A stretch of DNA of 64,000 bases from Mesorhizobium sp. B4-1-3 (GTDB lineage Bacteria > Pseudomonadota > Alphaproteobacteria > Rhizobiales > Rhizobiaceae): the NCBI RefSeq assembly GCF_006439355.1, contig NZ_VFTG01000003.1:124001-188000 (forward strand), written 5' to 3'. Of this stretch, positions 33,071 to 44,299 are shown piece after piece; position 1 is the stretch's first letter; each line of letters begins with the position of its first letter. The position numbers were made by a program, and so were the translations under genes. The notes below the pieces were generated by a model, which searched no databases, was not told where the DNA came from, and was given only the letters and a program-made list of their open reading frames with translations.

Positions 33071-36000
33071 TTAGCGCGATACGAAGCAGTTGCCGCCCGC
33101 CGCCTTGTAGCTGGTGCAAAGGTTGATCGCATCGTTGCGCGACTGCGCCGGGACGCGGACGCGGTAGAAGGTGCCCTTGCCTGCGACCTCGGCCTTGACG
33201 ATGTTGGCGGTGCGGCCGGAGAGCACGCTGCCATAACGGCGCTGCAGGTCCTGATAGGTCGACTGCGCGCTCTCGACCGTCGGCTGCGAGGCGATCTGCA
33301 TCGACCACGAGCCGCCGCCGGCGGCCGCCGCCGGATCGACGGAGGCGACCTGGTCCGGCTTGACCTCGCCGACGATATCGACCGGCTGGTCGGACGGGCG
33401 GGCCGGCGCCACCGGCACCGTCGCCGGCGTATTGCTCGACTGCGCCTTGGCTTCAGCCTTCTTCGCGGGCTTCACCGGCTTGACGGCAGGCGCACCCGCC
33501 TGGTCCGCCTCGGAGGCCACGGTTCCCGTCTGCTGGCCGTCGGAAGCCGGCGCGACATGCTGCGGCGCCGGATCGCTCGGCTCGGCCGCCGCGACCTTCG
33601 GCGGGGCCGGATCCTCGCGCGGCACCAGCGAGCCGTCAGGCTTGACCATCATGGTCTTCACCTTGCGCGGTGCTACGGCCACGACATCGTTGTTGTTGGC
33701 AGTGTTTTCGACATCCTGCTGCAGCACCTGGGCGATACGATCTTCCGACTTCGGCGCCGGCGCGGCCAGCTGCGCGCTTGCCGGTGCGGCAGGTTGCGTG
33801 CTTTCGGGCACAGCGGCTTGTGCGACGCCGGGCAACGCCGAGCTTGAATTTTCGGCGGTATCAGCGCCGGCCGCGTCGCCGTTGGGCGAAAGATCGACCA
33901 CGCGGCTCTGCGGCGGCTCCTTCGAGGCCAGGTCCACGGGCTGCTCGGTGGTGTTCACCAGCTTCTGCTGCACCGGCTCGGCGGGCTTGGCCGCGCCGCC
34001 GCCCTTGGTCACCGCGTCATAAACCTTGTTATCCTGGTTCGGCACCACCATGCCGCCCGGATTTTCCGGCTTCACCTTGATCGGCGAATTGTCGGCCTTG
34101 ACGATCACCGGAGCCTCGCTGCCGCCCTTGCCGCCGAAGGAGAAGGCCAGAGCGCCAAGGCCGCCGAAGACCACGACCGCGCCGACGAGCGCCGCGACCA
34201 TCATGCCGCGCCGACGCGGCTGCGCCGCCTCGCGTTCGGCAAGCCCGGGGATTGCCATCGCTTCCTCGAGCTCAGGGTCGTAATCGAGATCTTCGCTGGC
34301 GAAGTCGTCCTGCTGCGAAACCGGCCGGCTGCCGGGCAGGTCGTCGGCGTCGTAATCGTTGGCGACGGCGAACGAAGCCTGGGCCGGCGGAGCCGCCGGA
34401 GTCTCGGCGCGCAAGTCGCGACGGTCATAGCCGTTGAAGCCGGCATTGTAGGATTCGTCGTCATAGCCGCGGTTCGGCACGGGCGCCGACGCGATCTCCG
34501 TCGCGTTCATATCGGTAAGTAGGCTGGCGAATTCCGCATCGAGATCGTCGTAAGCGGGGGCCGCTGGCTGGTCCTCCTCGAAGCTGAGCTCCGGAATGTC
34601 GAGGTCATCTGCGAGCGCGACCACGCGCTCCGGAACATCGACGGTCTCCACATCCGGCACGTCCTCATGCCGGCGAGCCTGCGGCGAAGGCGTCGGCTTG
34701 GCGTAGCCGGAATAGTCCGGTGCCGGTTCGCTGCGGTAGGCAGGCGCCGGCATCTGAACAGGCGCCGAAGGCGCTGCTTGCGCCAGCGCCGAGGGCGCCG
34801 GCTGCGCTGGCGTCGCCTGAGCGGCAAACGAAGCCTGCACCGGGGGAGCTGAGGTCGGGGTCGAACGGCTCCACGACCTGGCTGGTTCCGCAGGCGTCGA
34901 ATGCATCCGATCGGAAAAATCTGCCGGAGATCTCGTCGTAGCGGCGGCCTCCTGCTCGGCCTCGATGCTCCGGACGAAGGCAGCGCCAAAATCGTCGTCG
35001 AAATCGCCAGCCTCGGCCTTGGCCGGAGCGGCAAAATCCTGGCGATCGAGCTCGCTGGCCAGCAGGTCATCCAGGTCGCTCTCGACCGGCTGAGCGCCGT
35101 GCCCGTTCTGCGCCGGCCGGTGCTCGTCGATATCCCAGTCGAGATCGTCGGCTGCCGACTTCCCGCTCGCGTGGCTCTCGGGTTCCGCAACCAGGCGTGG
35201 GGCGGGAGCAGGCTCCTTGAGCGTAAGCATCGGCCGCGCGGTCATGGCGCCGAGCAACGCGTTGAGCTCGTCTTCCAGGCTGCGCTCGCTCGCGGCCGGC
35301 TTCGCCGGCTCGACGGCGGCGACCGGCGGTACCGCGGCAGCGATGACGGGAGCCGGCTCGACCGCAGCCGGCTGCACCGCGGCAACGGGCTCGACAGCCG
35401 GAGCTTGCGGCTCCTCGTTCAGCGCATCGCGGAAGCTGAGTTCGAAATCGTCCTCGAGGGTCAGCGCGGCGGTAGGTTCGGGTGCGGCGAACTCCGGCTC
35501 GGCGGCAAAGTTGGTCGTCTCGACTTGCGCCTCGACCATTGGCGCCGGCTCGTCGTCAAGCGACAGCTCCGGCTCCTGAATCTTCTGATCGTGGCCGGGG
35601 TCCATATCGGAATCGGTCATCGCCTGATCGAAATGACCGACAAAATCATCTTCGGAAATAAGCGGGGAGGCTGCATGAGCTTCGACCGGCTCGATGGCCT
35701 GCGCGGGCTGCTCCGGCTCACGGCTCTCAAACGACAGCTCGTCTTCGAGCGACATCTGGACCGCATTGTCGAAATCGGCCTCGAACGCCCCTTCGCTCGC
35801 CGCCTGAATGGTTTCGACGGCGTCGTGACGGGCGTCGGCCGGCTGGTGACGATCGAGGTCGGCCGGCCTGTGATCGTCGAGTTGGAAATCCTGGTCCAGC
35901 GAAGCCGCCATTTCCTGATCGATCGGAAGCTCGTCTTCGAGCGGCGAGACATCGAGCGAACTGGCGACCGCCTTGTCGAAATCATCGTCGAAAGCGACTT

Positions 36001-36508
36001 CCGGCTCGGCAGCTTCTTGCGGTTTCGTCGCGAAATTCGGCTCTGATGCGAAATGCGCCTCTGACGCGACTTCCGGCTCCGACACCAGATGCAGCTCCGG
36101 CGCAAAATCCGGCTCCGGCGCGCGAGCCACGGCGAAGTCGGCATGATCCGCCGCGTCGTCGAACACGAAATCCTGCTCGAAGGAAGCGGTGAGTTCGTCA
36201 TCATTCGCGGCTGCACTTGCAGCCTCGAAGGCCGGCTCATTGCCGATCCGATGCACTGCGGCCTGCTGGGTGACCGGCGCGCTTTCCTCGACGGAATCGA
36301 ACTCGCCCATCAACTCCTTCTCGAGGTCGATGTCGAAATCGTCAGCCTCCAAGGCCTGATTGGCCGGCATGGCCTTCTCGACCGCGGGGGCCGGCTGCCG
36401 CACTGGCTGGCGCGGGTCGAAACCCATGATCCGGGTCAGTTCCGCGAACGGATCATCGTCGGCGATGTCGTTGTGGTCGGCTACTTTCAGCGGGGTTCTG
36501 TCTGCCAT
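33071..36508 (-). CDS. SPOR-domain protein with a long acidic repetitive N-terminus
   Basis: 1,145 residues. The C-terminal SPOR domain (about 1065-1145, starting GGSWSMQIASQPTVESAQ) binds denuded septal peptidoglycan. A single transmembrane helix lies at about 769-792. The cytoplasmic part (1-768) is very acidic and Ala/Pro-rich, with repeated short motifs around an aromatic core (e.g. DDDFDKAVASSLD at 174-186, EADFDNAVQMSL at 243-254, EDDFVGHFDQAM at 286-297, LEDDFELSFRDAL at 351-363). The periplasmic linker (793-1064) is Pro/Ala/Lys-rich. It is much longer than usual SPOR proteins. It lies in the argS-nagZ interval where alphaproteobacteria encode SPOR proteins. A role in cell division or polar growth is inferred. 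Confidence 0.85.
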   Translation of the reverse strand: MADRTPLKVADHNDIADDDPFAELTRIMGFDPRQPVRQPAPAVEKAMPANQALEADDFDIDLEKELMGEFDSVEESAPVTQQAAVHRIGNEPAFEAASAAANDDELTASFEQDFVFDDAADHADFAVARAPEPDFAPELHLVSEPEVASEAHFASEPNFATKPQEAAEPEVAFDDDFDKAVASSLDVSPLEDELPIDQEMAASLDQDFQLDDHRPADLDRHQPADARHDAVETIQAASEGAFEADFDNAVQMSLEDELSFESREPEQPAQAIEPVEAHAASPLISEDDFVGHFDQAMTDSDMDPGHDQKIQEPELSLDDEPAPMVEAQVETTNFAAEPEFAAPEPTAALTLEDDFELSFRDALNEEPQAPAVEPVAAVQPAAVEPAPVIAAAVPPVAAVEPAKPAASERSLEDELNALLGAMTARPMLTLKEPAPAPRLVAEPESHASGKSAADDLDWDIDEHRPAQNGHGAQPVESDLDDLLASELDRQDFAAPAKAEAGDFDDDFGAAFVRSIEAEQEAAATTRSPADFSDRMHSTPAEPARSWSRSTPTSAPPVQASFAAQATPAQPAPSALAQAAPSAPVQMPAPAYRSEPAPDYSGYAKPTPSPQARRHEDVPDVETVDVPERVVALADDLDIPELSFEEDQPAAPAYDDLDAEFASLLTDMNATEIASAPVPNRGYDDESYNAGFNGYDRRDLRAETPAAPPAQASFAVANDYDADDLPGSRPVSQQDDFASEDLDYDPELEEAMAIPGLAEREAAQPRRRGMMVAALVGAVVVFGGLGALAFSFGGKGGSEAPVIVKADNSPIKVKPENPGGMVVPNQDNKVYDAVTKGGGAAKPAEPVQQKLVNTTEQPVDLASKEPPQSRVVDLSPNGDAAGADTAENSSSALPGVAQAAVPESTQPAAPASAQLAAPAPKSEDRIAQVLQQDVENTANNNDVVAVAPRKVKTMMVKPDGSLVPREDPAPPKVAAAEPSDPAPQHVAPASDGQQTGTVASEADQAGAPAVKPVKPAKKAEAKAQSSNTPATVPVAPARPSDQPVDIVGEVKPDQVASVDPAAAAGGGSWSMQIASQPTVESAQSTYQDLQRRYGSVLSGRTANIVKAEVAGKGTFYRVRVPAQSRNDAINLCTSYKAAGGNCFVSR

Positions 36509-36611
36509 TATTGTTCCCGAACTCGCACACAGTCGGACGCCATGGACGTCGCGCAGGGTTGGCCCTTACCAGCGCAATGTGGGCAAAAGGTGACAGGTTT
36601 TTTAGTTAAAC

Positions 36612-38369
36612 CTAACGCATTTCGATGGGCGCGTCTGCCCCGATAAGCGTCAGGCCGGAGGTCAAGACATCCGAAACAGCCTGCACCAGCCCTAGTCTGG
36701 CATAGGTTGATTCTCGGTCGTTAACCTTAACAAAACGTAAGTCCGGATTATCGTTGCCGCGATTCCACTGCGCATGGAACCCGGAAGCGAGATCATAGAG
36801 GTAGAATGCGAGCCGGTGCGGCTCCAGCGAAAGCGCCGCGGACTCAATCAGCCGCGGATATTCAGCCAGCTTCCGGATCAGCGCGATTTCGCCTTCGTCG
36901 GCCAGCGCAGCCACCGAGGCTGCGAGCCGGTTGCGATCGAAGTTCGCCTCGCCGAGCTGCTCGCTCGCCTGCCTGAAGACGGAATGGCAGCGCGCCGATG
37001 CATACTGCACATAGAACACCGGATTGTCCTTCGACTGCTCCGTGACCTTGGCGAAGTCGAAATCGAGCTGTGCGTCATTCTTGCGGTAAAGCATCATGAA
37101 GCGGATCGGGTCGCGACCGACCTCTTCCACGACCTCGCGCAGAGTGATGAAATCGCCGGACCGCTTCGACATCCGGACCGGCTCGCCGTCGCGGAACAGT
37201 TTTACGAGCTGGCAAAGCAGCACGGTGAGCTTGACCTTATCGCCGGCAACCGCCCGGGCCAGCGCCTCGAGCCGCTTCACATAGCCGCCATGGTCGGCGC
37301 CGAGCACATAGATAAGGTCGACGAAGTCGCGCTCGACCTTGTCCTTGAGATAGGCGACGTCGGCGGCGAAATAGGTGAACGAGCCGTCGGACTTGACCAG
37401 CGCCCGGTCCATGTCGTCGCCGACCGCGGTCGACCGGAACAGCGTCTGCTCGCGGTCTTCCCAGTCGTCCGGCTTCTCGCCTTTCGGCGGCGGCAGCTTG
37501 CCCTTGTAGATGTGCCCCTTGATCGTCAGGTCGGCGATCGCCGCGCGGATCCTCTTGGCATTGTCGGCATGCAGCGTGCGCTCGGAGAAGAACACATCGT
37601 GATGCACGTTGAGCAGCGCCAGATCCTCGCGGATCATCGCCATCATCGCGTCGACGGTGCGATCCTTGACGATCGCCAGCGCCTCGTCTTCCGGCATCTC
37701 CAGCAGGCCGAGGCCGAACTCCTCGGCCAGTGCCTTGCCGACGGGGACCAGATAGTCGCCCGGATAAAGCCCGGGCGGGATCTCGCCGATGGCTTCGCCA
37801 AGCGCCTCGCGATAGCGCAGGAACGCCGAGCGGCCGAGCACGTCGATCTGCGAGCCAGCGTCGTTGATGACATATTCCTTGGTCACGTCGTAGCCGGCGA
37901 AGGCCATCAGATTGGCAAGCGTGTCGCCGACCACGGCGCCGCGGCAATGGCCGACATGCATGGGGCCGGTCGGGTTGGCCGAGACATACTCGACATTGGC
38001 TTTGCGGCCGCCGCCGATGGTCGAGCGCCCGTAATTGCGCCCCTCGCCAAGCAGCGTCGCCAGATGCGCGTGCCAGAATGCGTCCTTGAGCCGGAGATTG
38101 ACGAAGCCAGGCCCGGCGATCTCGGCCGAGGCGATATCGGCATCGCTCCGCAGCGCTTCGGCGAGCTTCTCGGCAAGCGCGCGCGGGTTCTGGCCGGTGG
38201 GCTTGGCCAGCACCATCGCCGCGTTGGTGGCGAGGTCGCCATGGCTGGCGTCGCGCGGAGGCTCGACCGCGATACGCGACAGGTCCAGCGCGGCCCCCTC
38301 CTTGTCCTTGAGGTCAAGGGCTTCGACGGCCTTTACGATCCGCGCGTTGAAATCGGCGAAGATATTCAT
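36612..38369 (-). CDS. argS: Arginyl-tRNA synthetase
   Basis: 585 residues, class I. The N-terminal tRNA D-loop recognition domain is followed by the signature [19 protein letters not shown], where HVGH is the HIGH motif. [10 protein letters not shown] is the KMSK-like loop. The all-helical DALR anticodon domain ends the protein. The ATG at 38369 ([12 protein letters not shown]) is chosen. The sequence before it lacks family similarity. It is 61 bases downstream of dgt. Confidence 0.97.
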   Translation of the reverse strand: MNIFADFNARIVKAVEALDLKDKEGAALDLSRIAVEPPRDASHGDLATNAAMVLAKPTGQNPRALAEKLAEALRSDADIASAEIAGPGFVNLRLKDAFWHAHLATLLGEGRNYGRSTIGGGRKANVEYVSANPTGPMHVGHCRGAVVGDTLANLMAFAGYDVTKEYVINDAGSQIDVLGRSAFLRYREALGEAIGEIPPGLYPGDYLVPVGKALAEEFGLGLLEMPEDEALAIVKDRTVDAMMAMIREDLALLNVHHDVFFSERTLHADNAKRIRAAIADLTIKGHIYKGKLPPPKGEKPDDWEDREQTLFRSTAVGDDMDRALVKSDGSFTYFAADVAYLKDKVERDFVDLIYVLGADHGGYVKRLEALARAVAGDKVKLTVLLCQLVKLFRDGEPVRMSKRSGDFITLREVVEEVGRDPIRFMMLYRKNDAQLDFDFAKVTEQSKDNPVFYVQYASARCHSVFRQASEQLGEANFDRNRLAASVAALADEGEIALIRKLAEYPRLIESAALSLEPHRLAFYLYDLASGFHAQWNRGNDNPDLRFVKVNDRESTYARLGLVQAVSDVLTSGLTLIGADAPIEMR

Positions 38370-38430
38370 TGGAAGTGCTCTGGGCTTTAAGAGGCGACCG
38401 GCCCAACGGCCGGCAAAATCGAGGCTCGCC

Positions 38431-39660
38431 CTAGCCCAAATCGGGCGTATGGTCAAACAGACGCCGATGTTCCTTCAAGGCATAGGTGTCGGTCATGCCG
38501 GCCAGGAAGTCGGCGACGCTGCGTGCCTTGATGCGATCCTCGGCCCGGTCGAGCCCTTCGCGCCAGCCATCCGGCATGGCGCGCGGATCGGCGAAATAGA
38601 CGTCGAACAGCTCCCGCACGATGCGCTCGGCATCGGCCCGCACCCGCATCACTTCCGGGTGACGGTAAAGATGCTTGTAGAGGAAGGCCTTCAATTCCTT
38701 CTCGGCCGCGGCCATGCCTGCCGTAAACGTCACCAGCGTCTCGCCCGCCGCGCGCACCGCATCGGCGCTGTCCGGCTTGAGGCGCTCGATATTGGCGGTG
38801 GTCGACGCGATGACATCCTCGACCATCAAGGTGATCTGGCGGCGCATCAGCTCGTGGCCGGTGCGGACATCGTCGAGCTGAGGATATCTGGCGCGCACGC
38901 CCTTCAGGATCGAGCCCGGCAGGCCGATCTCTCCCAACATCTCCAGCGTCAGCAGGCCGGCGCGCAGACCGTCGTCTATGTCGTGGGTGTTGTAGGCGAT
39001 GTCGTCGGCGATCGCCGCGCATTGCGCCTCGATGCCGGCGAAGCAATCGAGCTCGAGGTCGTGCAGCTCGGAATAGTCGCGGATCGCTTGCGGCACCGGA
39101 CCCTTGAGCCCCTTCCCGCCCGCGTCGGTCAGGGGGCCGTTGTGCTTGACCAGCCCCTCCAGCGTTTCCCAGGTGAGGTTCAGCCCGTCGAATTCGGCAT
39201 AGCGCCGCTCAAGCCTTGTCACCACGCGCAGCGACTGAGCGTTGTGATCGAAACCGCCCCAGGCGGCCATCTTCTCGTTGAGCGCGTCCTCGCCTGTATG
39301 GCCGAAGGGCGTGTGGCCGAAATCGTGGACAAGAGCCACGGCCTCGGCGAGGTCCTCGTCGCCGCGCAATGCCCGCGCCAGCGCGCGGGCGATCTGTGCC
39401 ACCTCGATCGAATGCGTCAGCCGGGTGCGGTAGTGATCGCCCTCATGCGCGACGAAAACCTGGGTCTTGTGCTTCAGCCGGCGAAAGGCGGTGGAGTGGA
39501 TGATGCGGTCGCGGTCGCGCTGGAACGCCGTGCGGGTCGGGCTCTCGGCCTCCCGGAACAGGCGGCCGCGCGAGCGCGCCGGATCGCTCGCATAGGCCGC
39601 GCGCGGCCGATAGCCGAACCCGATCTCGCCGAGAGCATCCTTGCCCTGCCGCTCGTCCAT
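38431..39660 (-). CDS. dgt: dGTP triphosphohydrolase-like HD-domain protein
   Basis: 409 residues, a deoxyguanosinetriphosphate triphosphohydrolase-like protein. HD-domain ligands are present: [13 protein letters not shown] (His83) and [14 protein letters not shown] (His112, Asp113). The N-terminal [10 protein letters not shown] stretch is typical. These enzymes cleave dNTPs to deoxynucleosides and triphosphate. The start is the ATG at 39660. It diverges from the Fe-S carrier gene with a 70-base gap. Confidence 0.93.
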   Translation of the reverse strand: MDERQGKDALGEIGFGYRPRAAYASDPARSRGRLFREAESPTRTAFQRDRDRIIHSTAFRRLKHKTQVFVAHEGDHYRTRLTHSIEVAQIARALARALRGDEDLAEAVALVHDFGHTPFGHTGEDALNEKMAAWGGFDHNAQSLRVVTRLERRYAEFDGLNLTWETLEGLVKHNGPLTDAGGKGLKGPVPQAIRDYSELHDLELDCFAGIEAQCAAIADDIAYNTHDIDDGLRAGLLTLEMLGEIGLPGSILKGVRARYPQLDDVRTGHELMRRQITLMVEDVIASTTANIERLKPDSADAVRAAGETLVTFTAGMAAAEKELKAFLYKHLYRHPEVMRVRADAERIVRELFDVYFADPRAMPDGWREGLDRAEDRIKARSVADFLAGMTDTYALKEHRRLFDHTPDLG

Positions 39661-39730
39661 TGACCCACCAGTTGACTCAGGCCCGCCCGCTTCATACCTA
39701 TCATCTGAAACCGAAAGCAAGGTGACGCCA

Positions 39731-40078
39731 ATGGGCGCGGATGCCAAGACTGCCATGAAGGTCGAAATGACCGACGCCGCGGCAAAGCGGATCGCCAGGA
39801 TCGTCGCAGGAGATCCGGGCAAGACTGCTCTGCGCGTCTCCGTCGAAGGCGGCGGCTGTTCCGGCTTTTCCTACAAGTTCGACCTCGTCGGCGACCGCAA
39901 CGATGACGATGTCGCCATCGAGAAGGACGGCGCGACCATCCTGATTGACGACCTGTCCCTGGTCTATATGGGTGGCTCGGTGATCGACTTCGTTGACGAT
40001 TTGATGGGCCAGTCCTTCCAGATCAGGAACCCGAACGCGGTCGCCTCCTGCGGCTGCGGCACCAGCTTCTCCATCTGA
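39731..40078 (+). CDS. erpA: A-type iron-sulfur carrier protein
   Basis: 115 residues of the HesB/IscA family. The three invariant cysteines are present: Cys43 (GGGCSGF) and Cys107/Cys109 in CGCG near the C-terminus. It receives and hands over Fe-S clusters. AAGGTGACGCCA precedes the ATG at 39731. Whether it is an ErpA or an IscA orthologue cannot be settled from this context, so the symbol is provisional. Confidence 0.88.
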   Translation: MGADAKTAMKVEMTDAAAKRIARIVAGDPGKTALRVSVEGGGCSGFSYKFDLVGDRNDDDVAIEKDGATILIDDLSLVYMGGSVIDFVDDLMGQSFQIRNPNAVASCGCGTSFSI

Positions 40079-40238
40079 TCGACCGAACGTCGCAAGCCTG
40101 TGACCGATGCGAACGGGTAGCGCGTGGCTGTCCCCGGCCATTGGCAGGAATGCGAATGGACGGCCTTTCTAAAGGTCAGCGCAGGCAATACGATCCGCTT
40201 CGTCGAACGCCTTCCGTCCGAACCGCATCGAGGCCTGC

Positions 40239-41033
40239 ATGAAGATCGTCACCTGGAACATCAACGGCGTTCGCGCCCGCATCGGCAACCTCACCCACTG
40301 GCTGACCGAAAGCGCGCCGGACATCGTCTGCCTGCAGGAGATCAAGACTGTTGACGAGCAGTTCCCGCGCGCCGAGATCGAGGCGCTGGGCTATAATGTC
40401 GAGACCAACGGCCAGAAGAGCTTCAACGGCGTTGCGATCCTGTCGAAGCTTCCTTTCGACGAGATCAATCGCGGCCTGCCGGGCGACGATGCGGATGACC
40501 ATGCCCGCTTCATCGAAGGCGTGTTTTCCACCGACCAGGGCGCCCTGCGCGTCGCCTCGCTCTATCTGCCCAACGGCAATCCGGTCGACGACGAACGGAA
40601 GTTTTCCTACAAGCTCGCCTGGATGGAGCGGCTGGAGCGCTGGGCGGAAGAGCGCCTGCGTCTCGAGGAGGCGCTGGTGCTGGCCGGCGACTACAACGTC
40701 ATTCCCGAACCCGCCGATGCCCGCTTTCCCGAAAACTGGCTGCGCGACGCGCTGTTCCAGCCGCAGACGAGGCAGGCCTTCCGCCGGTTGAAGAATCTCG
40801 GCTTCACCGAGGCGGTGCGCTCCGTGACCGACTCGGCCGGCGTCTACACCTTTTGGGATTATCAAGCCGGCGCCTGGCAGAAGAACAACGGCATCCGCAT
40901 CGACCACCTGCTGCTGTCGCCGGAAGCCGCCAACCGCTTCTCGTCGGCCTCGGTGGAAAAGCACGTGCGCGCCTGGGAGAAGCCTTCCGACCACGTGCCG
41001 GTCGCCATCGAGCTCAGCCTGAAGCCGGCCTGA
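40239..41033 (+). CDS. xth: Exodeoxyribonuclease III
   Basis: 264 residues. An AP endonuclease/3'-5' exonuclease for base-excision repair. Catalytic residues are visible: Asn7 (TWNINGVRAR), Glu34 (LQEIK), Tyr109 (LYLPNG), Asp151/Asn153 (GDYNVIP) and Asp251-His252 (SDHVPV). The ATG at 40239 has GAGGCCTGC upstream. It follows the Fe-S carrier by 160 bases and may have its own promoter. Confidence 0.95.
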   Translation: MKIVTWNINGVRARIGNLTHWLTESAPDIVCLQEIKTVDEQFPRAEIEALGYNVETNGQKSFNGVAILSKLPFDEINRGLPGDDADDHARFIEGVFSTDQGALRVASLYLPNGNPVDDERKFSYKLAWMERLERWAEERLRLEEALVLAGDYNVIPEPADARFPENWLRDALFQPQTRQAFRRLKNLGFTEAVRSVTDSAGVYTFWDYQAGAWQKNNGIRIDHLLLSPEAANRFSSASVEKHVRAWEKPSDHVPVAIELSLKPA

Positions 41034-41096
41034 GACGGTTCTGGACCAGATATCGCCACAAATCCGGTTTTTGATACGGATTGCTGTGGGGGTTGA

Positions 41097-41378
41097 ATGG
41101 CGATCCGATTTCTTTTCCGGCCGGTCGGCCTTGCTTTGGCGCTTGCCGCGCCGACGCCGTCGCTGGCAGCGCCGGCCTGCTTGGCCAACGGCAAGTCCTT
41201 CAACGTCGGCCAGACGGCGTGCCTGACGCTGGATGGCGAAAGCCACCTCGCCCGCTGCGAGATGGTTCTCAACAACACGTCTTGGACGAAGATCAAGGAT
41301 GAATGTCCGGGAGACGCGCCAAAACCGCACCCGACATCGATCTCGACCCCGGCGCCGACGGAGCCGACCGACAACTGA
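41097..41378 (+). CDS. Small secreted Cys-containing protein
   Basis: 93 residues. A signal peptide (about 1-24, ending SLAA) is followed by a short domain with four Cys (PACLANG, TACLTL, RCEMVL, DECPGD) and a Pro/Thr-rich tail. The family is not recognised. The ATG at 41097 has GGGGGTTGA upstream. The Cys pattern suggests two disulfides in the periplasm. Confidence 0.65.
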   Translation: MAIRFLFRPVGLALALAAPTPSLAAPACLANGKSFNVGQTACLTLDGESHLARCEMVLNNTSWTKIKDECPGDAPKPHPTSISTPAPTEPTDN

Positions 41379-41521
41379 GGCGCCGTCGATCTCCCCCTTG
41401 CAGGGAGTTCGGACAACCCGGCATGTCTTGGCGTCGTCCTCGGCCTTGTGTTGGCCCTCGCCTATAAACCCATGTGGGATTGCCCTGCCCTCAAAGGGGG
41501 CGAGATTACACTGCGCGACGC

Positions 41522-42349
41522 TTACTGGTCGCCATTGTTGCCCTTGGTCAGGATATCGTCGGCGAGCGAGATCGCCGTCCGCCGGTCGGCCTCGCCGGCC
41601 GCTGCGAAAGCCTCTTCCTGCATGCTGCGGATCCAGGGCTGGTCGGCCGCCGGAGCCCGCTCGAGCGCGGCCGTCATCATCGCCAGGCCGCGTACGATCT
41701 TGCCGCTCTGGAACAGGAGATTGCCGAGCGTCGCCTGCGCGCCGGCATGGCCCTTCTCGGCCGCCAGTTGCAGCCAGCGGCCAGCCTGCTTGACGCTGGC
41801 CTTCACGCCGCCCTCGCCCTTGAGGAACATGCGACCGATCTCGAACTGGGCGTTCGGATTGCGGTAGTTGGCGGCGGCGCGCATGTAGTATTCCTGAGCC
41901 GCGACGTCGTTCTCCTCGACCGGCGTGCCGGGAATGCCCTTGCGCAGATAGTCGCCGAGCGCCACCAGCGCGTCCGACACATAGCTTTCTTCCGGCGAGC
42001 CGGGCTCGACATCCTGATCGACGATTTCCGAGAAGAACTTGAAGGCGGCATAGTCGTCGCGCGTCACGCCGTCGCCCTCGGCATACATGCGCGCAAGCTT
42101 CCAGGTGGCGCCGATCTGGCCGTTTTCGGCGGCATATTTATAGGCCTCGACCGCCTGGTCCTTGTGGCCGCTCTTGTAGGCGGAGAAGCCGAACTGGAAC
42201 ACCGCCCACGGGCTCGACTGCGGCTTCACGCCGGTCTTGTCGTCGAACACCTTGTCATCGAAGGCCATGGCCTGCCCGACGGCGCCCAAGGTCGCTAGCG
42301 CGACCAGTGCCGAAAAGACAGACGACCTCAACACCTCAGATGTCCGCAT
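41522..42349 (-). CDS. exoR: ExoR-like periplasmic Sel1-repeat regulator
   Basis: 275 residues. A signal peptide (cleavage after AMA, about 28) is followed by four or so Sel1-like repeats ([30 protein letters not shown], then [18 protein letters not shown] and [15 protein letters not shown]). The mature sequence matches the pattern of Sinorhizobium meliloti ExoR, which sits in the periplasm and inhibits the ExoS-ChvI two-component system that controls exopolysaccharide and motility. The ATG at 42349 overlaps the ilvD 3' end by 14 bases, so exoR is probably co-transcribed with or coupled to ilvD. A GTG at 42373 is an alternative. Other neighbours here do not obviously relate to exopolysaccharide. 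Confidence 0.82.
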   Translation of the reverse strand: MRTSEVLRSSVFSALVALATLGAVGQAMAFDDKVFDDKTGVKPQSSPWAVFQFGFSAYKSGHKDQAVEAYKYAAENGQIGATWKLARMYAEGDGVTRDDYAAFKFFSEIVDQDVEPGSPEESYVSDALVALGDYLRKGIPGTPVEENDVAAQEYYMRAAANYRNPNAQFEIGRMFLKGEGGVKASVKQAGRWLQLAAEKGHAGAQATLGNLLFQSGKIVRGLAMMTAALERAPAADQPWIRSMQEEAFAAAGEADRRTAISLADDILTKGNNGDQ

Positions 42350-44060
42350 AGCAGTGCGTTTCTTCTGCTGCACCCGGATGGGTCACCGCGCCGTCGCGGG
42401 CCGACCCTACCGTTTGCGCATATTTCCAGATCGCGCCGGACTGATAGTCGGTCTTACGCGCCTTCCATTTCTTTGCTCGGGCTGCCAGCTCCGCATCCGA
42501 CAGGGCCACTTCGATCGTGCCATTCACGGCGTCGATCGAGATCACGTCGCCGTCCTTGATCAGCCCGATCGGTCCGCCGACCGCCGCTTCCGGCCCGACA
42601 TGGCCGACGCAGAAGCCGCGCGTGGCGCCGGAGAAGCGCCCGTCGGTGATCAGCGCCACCTTGCCGCCCATGCCCTGGCCGTAGAGCGCCGCCGTCGTCG
42701 ACAGCATCTCGCGCATGCCTGGACCGCCGCGCGGCCCCTCATAGCGGATGACGAGAACCTCGCCTTCCCGGTAGTTGCGCTGCGTGACCGCTTCGAAGCA
42801 CTCCTCTTCCGAATCGAAGCAGCGCGCCGGACCTGAGAATTTCAGTTCCGACATGCCCGCGACCTTCACGATCGCGCCTTCCGGAGCAAGGTTGCCCTTC
42901 AAGCCCACAACGCCGCCTGTCTTGGTGATTGGCCGATTGGCGGGACGCACAACATCCTGGCTCTCATTCCAGGAAACGTGCTCCATATTTTCGGCCAAAG
43001 TGCGGCCGGTGACCGTCATGCAGTCGCCATGCAGATAGCCATGGTCAAGCAGCGTCTTCATCAGGAGCGGAATGCCGCCGGCCTCGAACATGTCCTTGGC
43101 GACATATTTGCCGCCGGGCTTGAGGTCGGCGATATAAGGCGTCTTCTCGAAGATCGCCGCCACGTCGAAAAGATCGAACTTGATGCCGGCCTCATGCGCG
43201 ATCGCCGGCAAATGCAGCGCCGCATTGGTCGAGCCGCCGGTGGCCGACACCACGGTCGCCGCGTTCTCCAGCGCCTTGCGCGTGATGATGTCGCGCGGCC
43301 GGATGTTCTTGGCGATCAGTTCCATGACCTTTTCGCCCGAGGCGAAATTGAAGCGGTCGCGCATTTCGTAGGGCGCCGGCGCGCCGCAGGAATAGGGCAG
43401 CGCCAGGCCGATCGCCTCGGCGACTGTGGCCATGGTGTTGGCGGTGAACTGGGCGCCGCAGGAACCGGCGGAAGGACAGGCCGCCTGCTCGATCTCGAGC
43501 AGCTCGGCATCGCTGATCGTGCCGACCGAGTGCTGGCCGACAGCCTCGAACACGTCCTGCACGGTGATCTGCCGGCCGCGGTAGCTGCCGGGCAGGATCG
43601 AGCCGCCATAGATGAAGATCGACGGCACGTTGAGGCGCACCATCGCCATCATCATGCCGGGCAGCGACTTGTCGCAGCCGGCGAGCCCGACAAGGGCATC
43701 GTAGCAATGGCCGCGCATGGTGAGCTCGACCGAATCGGCGATCACCTCGCGCGACACGAGCGACGACTTCATGCCCTGATGGCCCATGGCGATGCCGTCG
43801 GTCACGGTGATGGTGCAGAACTCGCGCGGCGTCCCGTTGGCGGCCGCCACGCCCTTCTTCACCACCTGCGCCTGGCGCATCAGCGAGATGTTGCACGGCG
43901 CCGCCTCGTTCCAGCAGCTGGCGACGCCGACCAAAGGCTGCGCGATCTCTGCCGCCGACAGGCCCATGGCATAGAGATACGAACGATGCGGCGCCCGCGC
44001 CGGACCTTCGGTCACGTAGCGGCTGGGCAGCTTGGCCTTGGAGATTGCCTTGGCGTCCAT
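42336..44060 (-). CDS. ilvD: Dihydroxy-acid dehydratase
   Basis: 574 residues. Converts 2,3-dihydroxyisovalerate to ketoisovalerate in valine/isoleucine synthesis. Fe-S ligand cysteines are at the expected places: Cys56 (NEAAPCN), Cys129 (LAGCDKS) and Cys201 (SAGSCGAQ). The ATG at 44060 has AAGGACG at good spacing. A second ATG directly before it is possible. The start codon of exoR lies within its last codons. Confidence 0.96.
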   Translation of the reverse strand: MDAKAISKAKLPSRYVTEGPARAPHRSYLYAMGLSAAEIAQPLVGVASCWNEAAPCNISLMRQAQVVKKGVAAANGTPREFCTITVTDGIAMGHQGMKSSLVSREVIADSVELTMRGHCYDALVGLAGCDKSLPGMMMAMVRLNVPSIFIYGGSILPGSYRGRQITVQDVFEAVGQHSVGTISDAELLEIEQAACPSAGSCGAQFTANTMATVAEAIGLALPYSCGAPAPYEMRDRFNFASGEKVMELIAKNIRPRDIITRKALENAATVVSATGGSTNAALHLPAIAHEAGIKFDLFDVAAIFEKTPYIADLKPGGKYVAKDMFEAGGIPLLMKTLLDHGYLHGDCMTVTGRTLAENMEHVSWNESQDVVRPANRPITKTGGVVGLKGNLAPEGAIVKVAGMSELKFSGPARCFDSEEECFEAVTQRNYREGEVLVIRYEGPRGGPGMREMLSTTAALYGQGMGGKVALITDGRFSGATRGFCVGHVGPEAAVGGPIGLIKDGDVISIDAVNGTIEVALSDAELAARAKKWKARKTDYQSGAIWKYAQTVGSARDGAVTHPGAAEETHCYADI

Positions 44061-44299
44061 CATCGTCCTTGCCGCACACCCCGCGGCCGGTCCCATCGCC
44101 GGGCCAACCTGGCACGCATCCCGAGACCTATCTCGGGTGCTCCGGGTTTATGGCGGGAAATGGGCAGTTCCCTCTGTCCGACTTCTACAGCAGGGGTTGT
44201 TCAGAAAGTGTTGCCGAAACGTCACAATCGGATGGGACAACGGTTGCGCGGCGAATCTGCAACAGGCGGGGGGCGAACAAGTTCTGCAGCCAATCGGAC

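Noticed and set aside
36774-38390. Long plus-strand ORF (over 500 codons) opposite argS
   Set aside because: It is antisense to a complete argS and has Arg/His-rich composition typical of the mirror of a high-GC gene.
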